Positions 43,605 to 53,328 are shown, numbered from the stretch's first letter. The stretch: 64,000 nt of DNA from Defluviitaleaceae bacterium (GCA_009784025.1 WQVK01000001.1:40838-104837); one strand, 5' to 3'. Made by a program: numbers and translations. The notes: a model not told the origin generated them from the letters alone.

Positions 43605-43988
43605 ATGCCAAGAAACCGCGCGCAAGATGAATTCACAAAACCAACCGGCACCGTTATAGGCCGCGGCTTTACAATACATGCCGCGCGCTTCACATGCGCA
43701 GATTCAGAGTCTATGCGTATAGACGGCACCGTAGTAGGTAATATAGACATAGACGGCGTGCTAAACCTAAGCGAAACCGGCCGCGTAGAGGGCGACATCC
43801 TATGCGGTAGCACAAGAATAGCCGGCCGTGTAAACGGCAACATCTACTGCCGCAATGCAATCCACCTGGCTGCCACTGCAGATGTAACCGGCAACATAAC
43901 CACCACTAACTTGATAATAGACGAAGGCGCAATCTTCCTAGGCACATGCCAGACGCATGTCACGCCAGAGGAAGCTGCTGCTTATTAA
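43605..43988 (+). CDS. bactofilin
   Basis: A 127-residue bactofilin (PF04519): a short polar N-terminus, then a right-handed beta-helix with hydrophobic repeats (VVGNIDIDGVLNLSETGRVEG, read in steps such as GDILCGSTRIAGRVNGNIYC). It polymerises without nucleotide and scaffolds wall enzymes. The adjacent M23 peptidase supports that role: in Helicobacter and other species a bactofilin and an M23 peptidase act together. The start follows TGGAGGCAAAAT. Confidence 0.93.
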   Translation: MPRNRAQDEFTKPTGTVIGRGFTIHAARFTCADSESMRIDGTVVGNIDIDGVLNLSETGRVEGDILCGSTRIAGRVNGNIYCRNAIHLAATADVTGNITTTNLIIDEGAIFLGTCQTHVTPEEAAAY

Positions 43989-44064
43989 TGGATAGCGGGT
44001 CTCACCCGCATTCACTCGCTTTTATTAAAGCGCGCTTATGCGCGTTTTTTGTACAAATTATACA

Positions 44065-44215
44065 GATTAATAAAACTTAAGCAAAAGATTAGGGGGGCCG
44101 AAGAACACAGCCCTCCTAGTTTTTTACCTAAGCTTCGTTTAGTAAGAAATTTCCAACGTTAAAATTCTTTGCTTCTTTTTTCCTAAAAGGAGTGGGTGAA
44201 GGGGAAGTGAAGGAG
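44065..44215. repeat. left arm of an inverted repeat flanking GH51-yraN, with terminator
   Basis: The stretch includes the hairpin AAAAGATTAGGGGGG/CCCTCCTAGTTTTTT, ACCTAAGCTTCGTT, AACGTTAAAATTCTTTGCTT and CTAAAAGGAGTGGGTG. Its reverse complement matches 46170-46325 with substitutions, and also family D blocks. Confidence 0.7.
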
Positions 44216-44232
44216 AAGCCTATAGTTTAATC

Positions 44233-44261
44233 TTGACATAAGCGCGTCCTCTACATATACT
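44233..44261 (+). promoter_or_regulatory. sigma-A-type promoter of the GH51 gene
   Basis: Perfect TTGACA, 17-base spacer, TATACT, about 33 bases before the start codon. Located between the repeat arm and the gene. Confidence 0.8.
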
Positions 44262-44278
44262 TGCGGCAACTACATTAA

Positions 44279-46149
<1,871 letters not shown>

Positions 46150-46169
46150 TTTGAGACCGTGGGCTTTGC

Positions 46170-46325
46170 CCACACCCACTTCTTTTCTTGGAAAAAAAGA
46201 AGCAAAAAAACTTTAACATTGGGTTATTTAATTAAGCGAAGCTTAGGCAAAGAGATTAGGAGGGTTGCGTTTTTCAGCCCTCCTAATCTTTTTGCCTTAT
46301 AGCTTACTAATCTGTATACAATGTC
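46170..46325. repeat. right arm of the inverted repeat flanking GH51-yraN, with terminator
   Basis: Contains CACTTCTTTTCTTGG, AACTTTAACATTGGG, AAGCGAAGCTTAGGCAAAG, the hairpin GATTAGGAGGG/CCCTCCTAATC with TTTTTG, and TAATCTGTATACA. These match the reverse complement of 44065-44215. The hairpin is a good terminator for yraN and for the opposite amidase gene. Confidence 0.75.
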
Positions 46326-46383
46326 AAAGTTTTTTGTCCCTTTTTTTCCAAAAAAGAGGGTGGTGTGGGTGAAACCCACGGTC
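46321..46383. repeat. family D module after the amidase gene
   Basis: TGTCAAAGTTTTTTG, a T run, CAAAAAAGAGGG, then GTGGGTGAAACCCACGGTCT. Same modules as before hisS. Confidence 0.55.
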
Positions 46384-47127
46384 TTATTTAGTAACAACCA
46401 CCCCAAGGCTGCTATCCCAGCTAACCGTATATCCCAGCGCCTCGAGCAGGGGCCGGGCTTGGCAGTAGGTAGTGCCGTTTATTATTTGGCCGTCTATGTA
46501 GGTTTGGTGGCCTAGCAGGGAGAAGGAGATTTTTGGGGTGGGGGGTACGCCTGCGTATTTTAGGATGCCATTTGCGAGGGCTTTGGCTAGGGTTGTTTGT
46601 TTGTTGTTTAGTAGTTCTACGTCTGGGTTGTAGGATGGGCTGTCTATGAAGGCTAGTTCTAGTAGGATTGCTGGCATTTTTGTGTGGCGTAGTACGGCTA
46701 CAGAGCCTACGGCGGTGCTGGTGTCGAGTTTCACGCCTCGGTTTTTTAGGCCGGTTTCTGCGGCGTAGGTATTGTTTATTACGGTGGCGAAGTCTAGTGA
46801 GGCTTGGCTGCGGGTGCTGGTTTCTTTAAAGTAGAAGGTTTCTACCCCTGTGCCGCCGCCGGAGTTAACATGTATGCTAAGGAAGAGGTCTGCCCCCCAG
46901 TCGTTGGCGGCTTGCCAGCGGGCGTTTATGGCCGAAGAATTGTCGCGGCCTAGGTTGGTTTCTTTGGCAGAGCGGGATAGTTTTACTTCTAGCTGGGGCG
47001 CTAACATGTCGCCCAGCAGGCGCGCTACATTGTATGTAATGTCTTGCTCGCGTAGGCCGTAGGCCTCTACTCCTGTGTTCCAGCCGCTGTTGTTGTGGCC
47101 TGCGTCTATAAAGATTTTTTTTGGCAT
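46384..47127 (-). CDS. N-acetylmuramoyl-L-alanine amidase (Amidase_3)
   Basis: A 247-residue zinc amidase: FIDAGHNNSG with the first zinc His, GLREQDI with the zinc Glu, LSIHVNSGG with the second His, and ILLELAFIDS with the catalytic Glu. A C-terminal copper-amine-oxidase-like segment (about 195-247; SFSLLGHQTYIDGQIING) follows. It splits the sugar-peptide bond of peptidoglycan. No signal peptide is visible: the start MPKKIFIDAGHN at 47127 follows AAAAGGAGCATCTT. Export would need another route, or release by lysis of the cell. Confidence 0.9.
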   Translation of the reverse strand: MPKKIFIDAGHNNSGWNTGVEAYGLREQDITYNVARLLGDMLAPQLEVKLSRSAKETNLGRDNSSAINARWQAANDWGADLFLSIHVNSGGGTGVETFYFKETSTRSQASLDFATVINNTYAAETGLKNRGVKLDTSTAVGSVAVLRHTKMPAILLELAFIDSPSYNPDVELLNNKQTTLAKALANGILKYAGVPPTPKISFSLLGHQTYIDGQIINGTTYCQARPLLEALGYTVSWDSSLGVVVTK

Positions 47128-47321
47128 AAGATGCTCCTTTTGCTGATGCGAAAATATTTTGGTTGCTTATACTAACCTCAAATTGAAGCAACGAATTGGA
47201 ACAGCAACCTTAAACGCCAAGATAAGGCGTTTAAAATTGCTGCAAACAACTGGGTGACCTTAATTGAGATTAGTATTAGTTTATGCTGGAAGTGGTGGAA
47301 AGTTGCGTGGTTTGGTATAAA

Positions 47322-47433
47322 TATAGTAGCGTGAATAAATGAGAAGCGGCCTCGCCAGAGCGGCGCTAGAAACGCCAAGACAAAGCGTTTCTGGCGTTTT
47401 TGCCGCGACAGGCGAGACCGATTTCGAATTGTT
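47322..47433. repeat. family A element, copy 7, right end replaced by family B
   Basis: TATAGTAGCGTGAATAAATG to TTCGAATTGTTT. The usual right end ATTTCACTATA is missing and the family B palindrome begins at once. The amidase-to-fusion gap (47128-47595) otherwise holds only a promoter. Confidence 0.8.
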
Positions 47434-47434
47434 T

Positions 47435-47464
47435 TCAGTTGGTCGCAATTTGCGACCAACTGGA
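47435..47464. repeat. family B palindrome, copy 7
   Basis: TCAGTTGGTCGCA and TGCGACCAACTGGA around ATT, directly abutting family A copy 7. Confidence 0.85.
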
Positions 47465-47526
47465 TTGTAATCCACATCCATCAATTTATTTACCAAATAT
47501 TGTATGTGTCAACACGATTACCCCCA

Positions 47527-47555
47527 TTGTCTGTAAATTCGCTATATGTTAAAAT
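47527..47555 (+). promoter_or_regulatory. possible promoter of the DigH-like/amidase gene
   Basis: TTGTCT, 17-base spacer, TAAAAT, about 40 bases before the start codon. Confidence 0.5.
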
Positions 47556-47595
47556 TCTGTTAACACAATTATTAATATCAAGGTGGGATTGTATA

Positions 47596-50500
47596 ATGAA
47601 AAAGTACCTATTTGCAGCCATGGTTGCGTTTATTATGTTTTTGGGGGCTGTTTTGCCCATGCAACTTGGCGCAGCTCGGCCAGAAACCATGGAAATGCGC
47701 GGGCTGTGGGTAACATCTGCCTATAACCTAGACTGGCCAAGCCGCCAGGGTTTAACCCCGGCACAAACTCGCAGCGAGATTGACGATATTTTAGAAAGAG
47801 CGGCAGCCCAGGGGATAAATGCGGTGTTTGTGCAGGTGCGCCCTGTGGCGGATGCGTTGTACCGCAGCGAGATTTTCCCATGGTCGCATTTGATTTCTGG
47901 CACCCAGGGCTTGGCCCCGGCGCAGAATTTTGACCCGCTAGAATACTGGGTAGAGCGCGCACATTCTATGGGCATCCAGGTGCATGCGTGGCTTAACCCG
48001 TATCGCGTGACTTTCCCAAACCAGCAGATAACCAACCCGGCAGAGCTTTCTGCCAATCACCCCGCAAGGCTTGACCCAAGTCTTGTGATAGCCTATGGCA
48101 ATTCACTTTTCTTTGACCCAGGCAACCCTGCTGCCCGTCAGCTTATTATCGATGGCGCAGAGGAGCTTCTGCGTAATTTTAATATAGACGGCATACATCT
48201 GGACGATTATTTCTACCCAAGCCGCAACTTCCCAGACCAGGCTACATTTGCCAGGCACGGCCGCGGCATGGACATACACGACTGGCGGCGTGAGAATGTT
48301 AATACCCTAATACGCGACCTCCAGGCCATGACCCATAGGGTAAACCCAAATGCCAGTTTTGGCGTAAGCCCAACCGCCATTTGGATGAACGAAGAAACCG
48401 ACCCCAGGGGCAAAGCCACCCGAGGCTCAGAATCTTTTCACCGTGCCTATGCAGACACTCGCCTTTGGGTGACAGAGGGTTGGGTGGATTATATAGTGCC
48501 GCAAATTTATTGGATTGAAGGCTACGCTGCCGCCTGCTTCAATGTTGTACTTAGCTGGTGGGAGGACCTTGTGCGTGGCACAGATGTACGGCTGTATATT
48601 GGCCTGGCACCCTACCGTGAAGCAAGCAGGCTAACCATCCCAAGGTTCGCCATCTGGAGCGACGGCGAAATAATTAACCAGCTAACGCGCATTGGCCGCT
48701 CTGATGTGGCGCGTGGTAATATAATGTTCCGAGAAAGGTTTATGCGCACCTCTGTTGGGGATGCCATTGGGGCGTTTTACACCCAGCATCTGCCAGGGCA
48801 AGTGCCCACCCGTGCTGGTGGTGCGCGGCCTGTAACACCAAACCCAGTTGCCCCTACAACCCCAGCCACACCCGCAAACCCACAGATTCCAACCCCCACC
48901 CAAAACCTACAGATGCCAGGCTGGCCGCCTGTGGCCTTGCAAAGGCCTGCAGACCCTCCATCTGTGCGTATGGACAGCCTGCTAGTGGCTTCCCCGAGGG
49001 TTAATAGAACCGTGGTGGATGCGGCAGGGTTCTTCTTCTACGGCTCTGGCGTGCCTGGCGTGCCTGTGTATGTGAATGGTCAGCTAGTTGAAAATCGCAC
49101 GGAAGATGGTTTCTTCAGTGTGTTTATGCCACTTGTTCGTGGCGCGAACAATTTCACCTTCACCCAGCAAGGCCAAACCGCCGTGACACGGGTGATAACC
49201 AACAACGCCCCAGCAGGCGCAGCCGCCCCAGCCACAATGGCGCAAGCCGGCATAACCAATGCCTTCCCAGCCTACGATGAATGGGCCCAGGCCGGCGAAA
49301 CCATAACCCTACGCGCCACCGCCCCCGGCGGCGCAACCGTAACCGCCCAAATAGGCGGCCAAACAGTAACTCTAACCCAAACGAATGCAAACCTGCGGGC
49401 TACCGCGGGTAATATAATAGCGGCGCAATTTACCGGCAGCTTCACCCTAAACGCCACCGCCGCAGACAACGCAATAGTGGATATCGGCCGCCCGGTATAT
49501 ACCATGGCATGGAACGGCCAAACCACCACCGCCACTGCGGCGGGTATGGTTCGTCAGCTTGGGGCAAATGCGCCCTTCTTCGCAGAAATCACCGGCAACG
49601 CAGCATGGGCCTTCCCCCAAGCCACCACCACCGGCGGCTCTGGCTGGCTTATGACATCTGGCCAGCGTGACAGGGTACGCGCCGTCACAGGCGGCTGGAC
49701 GCAGCTTGCATCTGGCGGGTGGGTAGAATCTGCTGGGCTGCGCACCTTCCGCGACGAGGCGCTTGTGCCGCCAAATCCTCTAGGCTTTATGTCTGAAGGC
49801 ATGTATGTTTCCGGCAATTACCGCGATGTAATCACATGGGAGGTGCCGTTCTTCCCAGGGGTGCTAGCAGATTTCGACGGCGAGACCCTAATCTTAAGCA
49901 TTGGCATACAAAATAACCTGCCGCCAATCTTTCACAACCCAGAGAACGGTCTGTTTTCGGAAATCCGCATCTGCCAGCATGATGGCGTACCTTCATATTT
50001 CATGACTCTGCGCAGCGACGCGCACCTAGAGGGCTTTTATGTAGAACATTCGAACGGCCAGCTGCGCCTTAACCTGCTCCGCCGCCGCGCCCTTACCCCA
50101 GGGCAATATCCCTTCCGCGGTTTCACCTTTGTGGTAGACGCAGGGCACGGTGGTGATGATGTGGGCGCCGTGGGCGCAATAGGCCCATCCATGGCAGAAT
50201 CACATATAGTGCTGGCCCAAGCAGACCTGCTGACAGAGCGCCTGCAATCCCTAGGCGCAACCGTAGTGCGCGTACGTGACAGCAACACCGCCTACACCTT
50301 ACAAAACCGTGTAGATATAAGCCGCCGTGCTAAGCCGGATATGTTCCTGTCCCTACACACCAACGCCACCGGCGAAACCACAGATGCAACCAATATACGC
50401 GGCTTCACTGTGTGGCATAGAAACCCCGGCAGCTACCCGGCCGCCCGCAGTTTCATGAACAGCCTATACAACATCAACCCAGCCACCAACCGCCACCAAG

Positions 50501-50670
50501 CCCCAAACCAAGCTAACTTCTTCGTATGCCGCCCCCAATGGGCGCCCCATATCCTGCTAGAAGCCAGCTTCACCAACAATATCCAAGACTTCGCCTGGCT
50601 GATAAACCCAAGACGGCAGTCCGATTATGTATGGGGGATTGTGAACGCGCTGCTGGCGTATTATGGGTAA
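47596..50670 (+). CDS. secreted fusion of DigH-like GHL10 glycosidase and Amidase_3
   Basis: A 1024-residue secreted protein. Signal peptide 1-27. Residues about 30-370 are a GHL10 (PF02638, DUF187) domain: MRGLWVTSAYNLDWPS, INAVFVQVRPVADALY, HAWLNPYRV, DGIHLDDYFYP and VDYIVPQIYW. E. coli DigH (YddW) of this family cleaves glycan strands freed of peptides. A Pro/Thr linker (about 408-440) leads to Ig-like sequence (about 465-640), a middle part of unknown fold, and a C-terminal zinc amidase (about 840-1024; VVDAGHGGDD, SLHTNA, ILLEASF). The amidase would strip peptides and create the substrate of the glycosidase, so one protein may carry out both steps. The start follows CAAGGTGGGATTGTATA. 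Confidence 0.9.
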   Translation: MKKYLFAAMVAFIMFLGAVLPMQLGAARPETMEMRGLWVTSAYNLDWPSRQGLTPAQTRSEIDDILERAAAQGINAVFVQVRPVADALYRSEIFPWSHLISGTQGLAPAQNFDPLEYWVERAHSMGIQVHAWLNPYRVTFPNQQITNPAELSANHPARLDPSLVIAYGNSLFFDPGNPAARQLIIDGAEELLRNFNIDGIHLDDYFYPSRNFPDQATFARHGRGMDIHDWRRENVNTLIRDLQAMTHRVNPNASFGVSPTAIWMNEETDPRGKATRGSESFHRAYADTRLWVTEGWVDYIVPQIYWIEGYAAACFNVVLSWWEDLVRGTDVRLYIGLAPYREASRLTIPRFAIWSDGEIINQLTRIGRSDVARGNIMFRERFMRTSVGDAIGAFYTQHLPGQVPTRAGGARPVTPNPVAPTTPATPANPQIPTPTQNLQMPGWPPVALQRPADPPSVRMDSLLVASPRVNRTVVDAAGFFFYGSGVPGVPVYVNGQLVENRTEDGFFSVFMPLVRGANNFTFTQQGQTAVTRVITNNAPAGAAAPATMAQAGITNAFPAYDEWAQAGETITLRATAPGGATVTAQIGGQTVTLTQTNANLRATAGNIIAAQFTGSFTLNATAADNAIVDIGRPVYTMAWNGQTTTATAAGMVRQLGANAPFFAEITGNAAWAFPQATTTGGSGWLMTSGQRDRVRAVTGGWTQLASGGWVESAGLRTFRDEALVPPNPLGFMSEGMYVSGNYRDVITWEVPFFPGVLADFDGETLILSIGIQNNLPPIFHNPENGLFSEIRICQHDGVPSYFMTLRSDAHLEGFYVEHSNGQLRLNLLRRRALTPGQYPFRGFTFVVDAGHGGDDVGAVGAIGPSMAESHIVLAQADLLTERLQSLGATVVRVRDSNTAYTLQNRVDISRRAKPDMFLSLHTNATGETTDATNIRGFTVWHRNPGSYPAARSFMNSLYNINPATNRHQAPNQANFFVCRPQWAPHILLEASFTNNIQDFAWLINPRRQSDYVWGIVNALLAYYG

Positions 50671-50679
50671 GACATTAAA

Positions 50680-50731
50680 ATGGTACCATACGGTACCTTA
50701 ATTATAGGAAAATGGTACCATATGGTACCAT
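50680..50731. repeat. family E: tandem GGTACC palindromes, copy 2
   Basis: Two 20-bp palindromes centred 32 bp apart, GGTACC at 50682, 50692, 50714 and 50724, the same 10-22-10 spacing as at 16872-16922. The second is followed by seven T, so it could also end the upstream transcript. Confidence 0.8.
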
Positions 50732-50830
50732 TTTTTTGATGAAATCGGGTGGTTTTGTGCCATCGTTGGGCATGAAACCCGCCAAACAAGCCGCTTTTAT
50801 TGGGAATAAAAACATAAAATTAAATGTCCT

Positions 50831-50942
50831 TGTGAAATAAATGAGAAATGGTCTCGCCTAAGCGGCACAAGGAACGCAGAGATAAAGCGTTTTTGGCGTT
50901 TTTCCGAGACAGGCGAGACCTATTTCGAATTATTTCACTATA
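50831..50942. repeat. family A element, copy 8 (reverse orientation)
   Basis: TGTGAAATAAATGAGAAATG to TTCGAATTATTTCACTATA, with a slightly shortened centre. Confidence 0.85.
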
Positions 50943-51010
50943 AGTTTCTTGCTTCTTCTTTACAAAAAAAGAAGTGGAGGTGTGGCGGGCGAAGCCCTTG
51001 ACGGTTTTGG
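50943..51010. repeat. family D module upstream of tRNA-Ser
   Basis: TTGCTTCTTCTTTACAAAAA, GAAGTGGAGGTGTGG and GGCGAAGCCCTTGACGGTTT, directly abutting family A copy 8. Confidence 0.6.
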
Positions 51011-51023
51011 CCTAATCACACAC

Positions 51024-51052
51024 TTGCACAAACCCCAAAAATGATATAAAAT
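51024..51052 (+). promoter_or_regulatory. promoter of the tRNA-Ser transcript
   Basis: TTGCAC, 17-base spacer, TAAAAT, 24 bases before the tRNA. Confidence 0.65.
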
Positions 51053-51076
51053 ACTCCTCGTGCAATTTATGTACAA

Positions 51077-51165
51077 GGAGATGTACTCAAGTGGCTTAAG
51101 AGGCACGCCTGGAAAGTGTGTAGGTCGTTAATAGCGGCGCGGGAGTTCAAATCTCCCCATCTCCG
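51077..51165 (+). tRNA. tRNA-Ser (anticodon GGA)
   Basis: Class II tRNA of 89 bases. Acceptor GGAGATG pairs fully with CATCTCC, discriminator G. The anticodon stem CACGC/GTGTG closes loop CTGGAAA with anticodon GGA (reads UCC/UCU). Long variable arm, T arm GGGAG/CTCCC with TTCAAAT. CCA is not encoded. Its discriminator base is also the first base of the next tRNA-like unit. Confidence 0.95.
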
Positions 51166-51245
51166 GAGTTGGTCGAGTGGCTGAAGACACCGATCTTATA
51201 AATCGGCGAGCGAAAGCTCCACGGGTTCGAATCTCCTCATCTCCG
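51165..51245 (+). tRNA. aberrant class II tRNA (Ser-like body, anticodon UAU); possible pseudo-tRNA
   Basis: D arm (GTC..GAC), anticodon stem CCGAT/ATCGG and a long variable arm (CGAGCGAAAGCTC) follow the tRNA-Ser pattern. The loop CTTATAA gives anticodon TAT in place of the TGA expected from CTTGAAA. The acceptor GGAGTTG pairs with CATCTCC with one U-U mismatch only if the two linker bases 8-9 are absent. The T stem ACGGG/CTCCT has a mismatch and a wobble. A better matching 3' end (CCCGT, ACTCTCC) lies 1.8 kb away at 53018-53037. It overlaps tRNA-Ser(GGA) by one base, so both cannot be cut from one transcript with full ends. Confidence 0.55.
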
Positions 51246-51252
51246 TGAGAAG

Positions 51253-51287
51253 AAAGCCCCAAAAACATAATGTTTTTGGGGCTTTTG
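51253..51287 (+). terminator. intrinsic terminator of the tRNA transcript
   Basis: Hairpin AAAGCCCCAAAAAC/GTTTTTGGGGCTTTT, ending in a short T run, just after the second tRNA unit. Confidence 0.85.
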
Positions 51288-51304
51288 CATGCTTTGAATT
51301 TTGG

Positions 51305-51327
51305 TTTACCCTTTAATTTACCCTTTA
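51305..51327. repeat. two direct repeats TTTACCCTTTA at the left side of the island
   Basis: TTTACCCTTTA at 51305-51315 and 51317-51327; a third copy lies at 52893-52903 near the other end. Such short direct repeats beside a tRNA attachment site are typical of arm-type integrase binding sites. No integrase gene is present in the window. Confidence 0.5.
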
Positions 51328-51457
51328 GAGAGTTTAATGCCTTAATTAAAGTGTTCATACTTTCCTATAATATTGGAATATTTATATCATCTACTAATCC
51401 CAACAAAATCATTTCCGTCCAAAGACATACAAACATATAAATATTTGTGGAGTGTCT

Positions 51458-51673
51458 CTATGATTTTTGTGCAGAAGCTCTTTCTTTTAGTAAGGGATAC
51501 GATTCTTGTAGAGTTGCTTTGAAACTTGCATATCCGCTTGAAGTTGCCGCTTTTTTAATCCCAGCCTCATCAACGGCGTAGGCGCAACAGCATAATGACT
51601 TACCTACTGCCCTAACATGCGGAACTCGCTTCCCTTTATCTTTTACTCGTGCTAGTTTTATACTCTTAGCCAT
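51458..51673 (-). CDS. small basic protein of the tRNA-adjacent island
   Basis: A 71-residue protein rich in Lys and Arg with an unusual CCC cluster near residue 29. The second half (ASFKATLQESYPLLKERASAQ) looks helical. The start at 51673 follows GGAAAGGCGTGAAATT. It lies 44 bases after the stop of the 335-residue membrane gene on the same strand and is probably co-transcribed with it. No family is recognised. Confidence 0.6.
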   Translation of the reverse strand: MAKSIKLARVKDKGKRVPHVRAVGKSLCCCAYAVDEAGIKKAATSSGYASFKATLQESYPLLKERASAQKS

Positions 51674-51717
51674 AATTTCACGCCTTTCCATATTTCTTAC
51701 TGTATAGTATGCAGATA

Positions 51718-52725
51718 TTAAGTAGCGAGTTCGCATAATAAGCGGTCAGATTCGTATATTGGGTGAAGTAATTTTGCAAAAGGGAGAAGAATGTTCTGGG
51801 CAAATTCGGCAAGGTCATCTTCTGTTGAGCCCAGGCAATTTTCTTTATAAACAGTGAGCTGCAATATAAATACTACCTCTCTCTTGCTGTCGCGAATTGG
51901 TAGTGCAATACGTTGATATATGTGCCCAGGGGTTTCAGTGCTTGGGGAGGATGTTTCCTTATTGTGCTCATAGAAAATATGTTGACTATGCTTACTATTT
52001 TCAAAAATAGACAAAAGCAATTGATTTCCTTGTTTGCAATCACAGCAATCCTTACTTAAGTAGTGTTTCTCGTTAACATCCGTTGGTATATTAGCAAACT
52101 CTAATTCATAAGCAACAACTTGAAGGTGTGTATCATCTTTTGTCTTTTTATCAAAACGTCGCTCATAAATCACTACCTCACACTCTTTACAGTCATAGAA
52201 TCTTTCAATGAAGCTGTAAATTTCTTTGCATACGTCAAAACCAATTTCTTGAAATAGTAAAGATGTGGGAGAATCAGATTTGATTACACTAATTTTGGAA
52301 GCAAGTTTTGTTTCTTTGCAAATTTTAAGGTGTAACTCGTACAATCTATGAGCCGCATACGCATTCAATGACAAGAGATTGTCTATTAGAACTAAAAATT
52401 TCGAAGTATCTTCAGCTTGACGTTTTTTGTATCCATTGGCAAGAACAATTAACCCTTGGACTATGGCAAAGACCAGTATAGGTATAACCAAGATGCGCCA
52501 ATTCACACTTGTTGCAAGGATGATTGCGTAATATGTTGCGTATGCAGGAACGGTTTGAACGGCAGTTGCTCTGTTAACAGTAATGCCTATGGCAACCGTT
52601 ACTGCTAGTGATGCCATTGCTTGAATCGCAGGATTTCCAAACACGGTGTATAAAAAAAGGAGGGTTGTCCCGAGCAGAGATTTCTGTTTGCTTTTTTTGC
52701 GTAAATAACTGTATAGTTTGTTCAA
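51718..52725 (-). CDS. two-TM protein with GAF-like C-terminal domain, unknown function
   Basis: A 335-residue protein. Residues 1-25 are basic, two or three hydrophobic segments lie between about 28 and 118, and the cytoplasmic remainder (about 125-330) has the pattern of a GAF-like sensory fold. Cys pairs (YDCKECEVV, KDCCDCKQGN) stand out. Start TTG at 52725 with a weak AGGCGAC upstream; this start is not certain. The base composition is clearly richer in A+T than the flanking genes, in line with horizontal transfer. It forms a two-gene cassette with the 71-residue protein downstream. Confidence 0.65.
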   Translation of the reverse strand: MNKLYSYLRKKSKQKSLLGTTLLFLYTVFGNPAIQAMASLAVTVAIGITVNRATAVQTVPAYATYYAIILATSVNWRILVIPILVFAIVQGLIVLANGYKKRQAEDTSKFLVLIDNLLSLNAYAAHRLYELHLKICKETKLASKISVIKSDSPTSLLFQEIGFDVCKEIYSFIERFYDCKECEVVIYERRFDKKTKDDTHLQVVAYELEFANIPTDVNEKHYLSKDCCDCKQGNQLLLSIFENSKHSQHIFYEHNKETSSPSTETPGHIYQRIALPIRDSKREVVFILQLTVYKENCLGSTEDDLAEFAQNILLPFAKLLHPIYESDRLLCELAT

Positions 52726-52892
52726 GTCGCCTATACCCCGTAGAGTTTACTATTTCCACGGACTCTCTATTAAAATATGACCTAGTTCCCATTATGATTA
52801 TACCAAGTTGAACACATTAAAATCAACAGGTTTTTTCATATCAAATACAAATAGCAGTCAAATACTACATAATGAACATTAACACCCTTCAT

Positions 52893-52903
52893 TTTACCCT
52901 TTA
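52893..52903. repeat. third TTTACCCTTTA direct repeat, right side of the island
   Basis: Matches the two copies at 51305-51327. The stretch 52726-53328 holds no convincing gene: it contains this repeat, a tRNA 3' fragment with terminator and the leader of the AraC-GGDEF gene. Confidence 0.45.
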
Positions 52904-53017
52904 CAGAATCAAAAACCATTATATATAACAATGCACTATTGTGTGAAACGCCGTATTTGCGAGGGTTATTGAAACGCCAATGTGCCACGTTCCATCACAT
53001 TTAACCCCATAGAGCAA

Positions 53018-53037
53018 TTCAAATCCCGTACTCTCCG
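53018..53037 (+). pseudogene. 3' end fragment of a tRNA-Ser gene
   Basis: TTCAAATCCCGTACTCTCCG is a T loop, the 3' half of a T stem (CCCGT after TTCAAAT-C) and an acceptor strand with discriminator G. CCCGT pairs with the ACGGG of the aberrant tRNA at 51165, and ACTCTCC fits a GGAGAGT acceptor, which that tRNA has lost two bases from. It looks like the displaced original 3' end. Confidence 0.65.
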
Positions 53038-53040
53038 TAA

Positions 53041-53068
53041 AAGGCTGAACTCTCGTTCAGTCTTTTTT
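53041..53068 (+). terminator. intrinsic terminator after the tRNA fragment
   Basis: GGCTGAAC/GTTCAGTC hairpin followed by TTTTTT, directly after the tRNA 3' end. It was probably the terminator of the intact tRNA-Ser gene. Confidence 0.75.
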
Positions 53069-53300
53069 GGATTACAGGACACGGCATAGTGGTAATGTGT
53101 AAAAACTTCCATCTCCGCAAAGTCACTAATAGCTTTTCTATTCCCAGCCACCCAGTCAAGATTCATTTTGTCCAATTCCATTGTCATAGACGCATGGCGG
53201 CTATACCCTCCCTTATGTATCTCACAACAAGTATAACATATGTTGAAATATGTAGCCAAATAATCATGCCAAAAACCATCTGTTGCGGTACAATATCATT

Positions 53301-53312
53301 AGAATCGATTCT
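53301..53312. promoter_or_regulatory. palindromic operator-like site before the AraC-GGDEF gene
   Basis: AGAATCGATTCT, a perfect 12-bp palindrome 16 bases before the start codon, overlapping the region where a -10 box or transcript start would be. It could be an autoregulatory site. Confidence 0.35.
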
Positions 53313-53328
53313 AAAATGAGGTGAACCT

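Noticed and set aside
51128..51358. Minus-strand frame of 76 codons over the tRNA genes
   Set aside because: It is the antisense of the tRNAs; its N-terminal part resembles the tail of an integrase only in being basic, and no integrase body exists upstream.
52966..53259. Minus-strand frame of 97 codons before the AraC-GGDEF gene
   Set aside because: It covers the antisense of the tRNA fragment and terminator and lacks a good start site. A short real gene here cannot be fully excluded.
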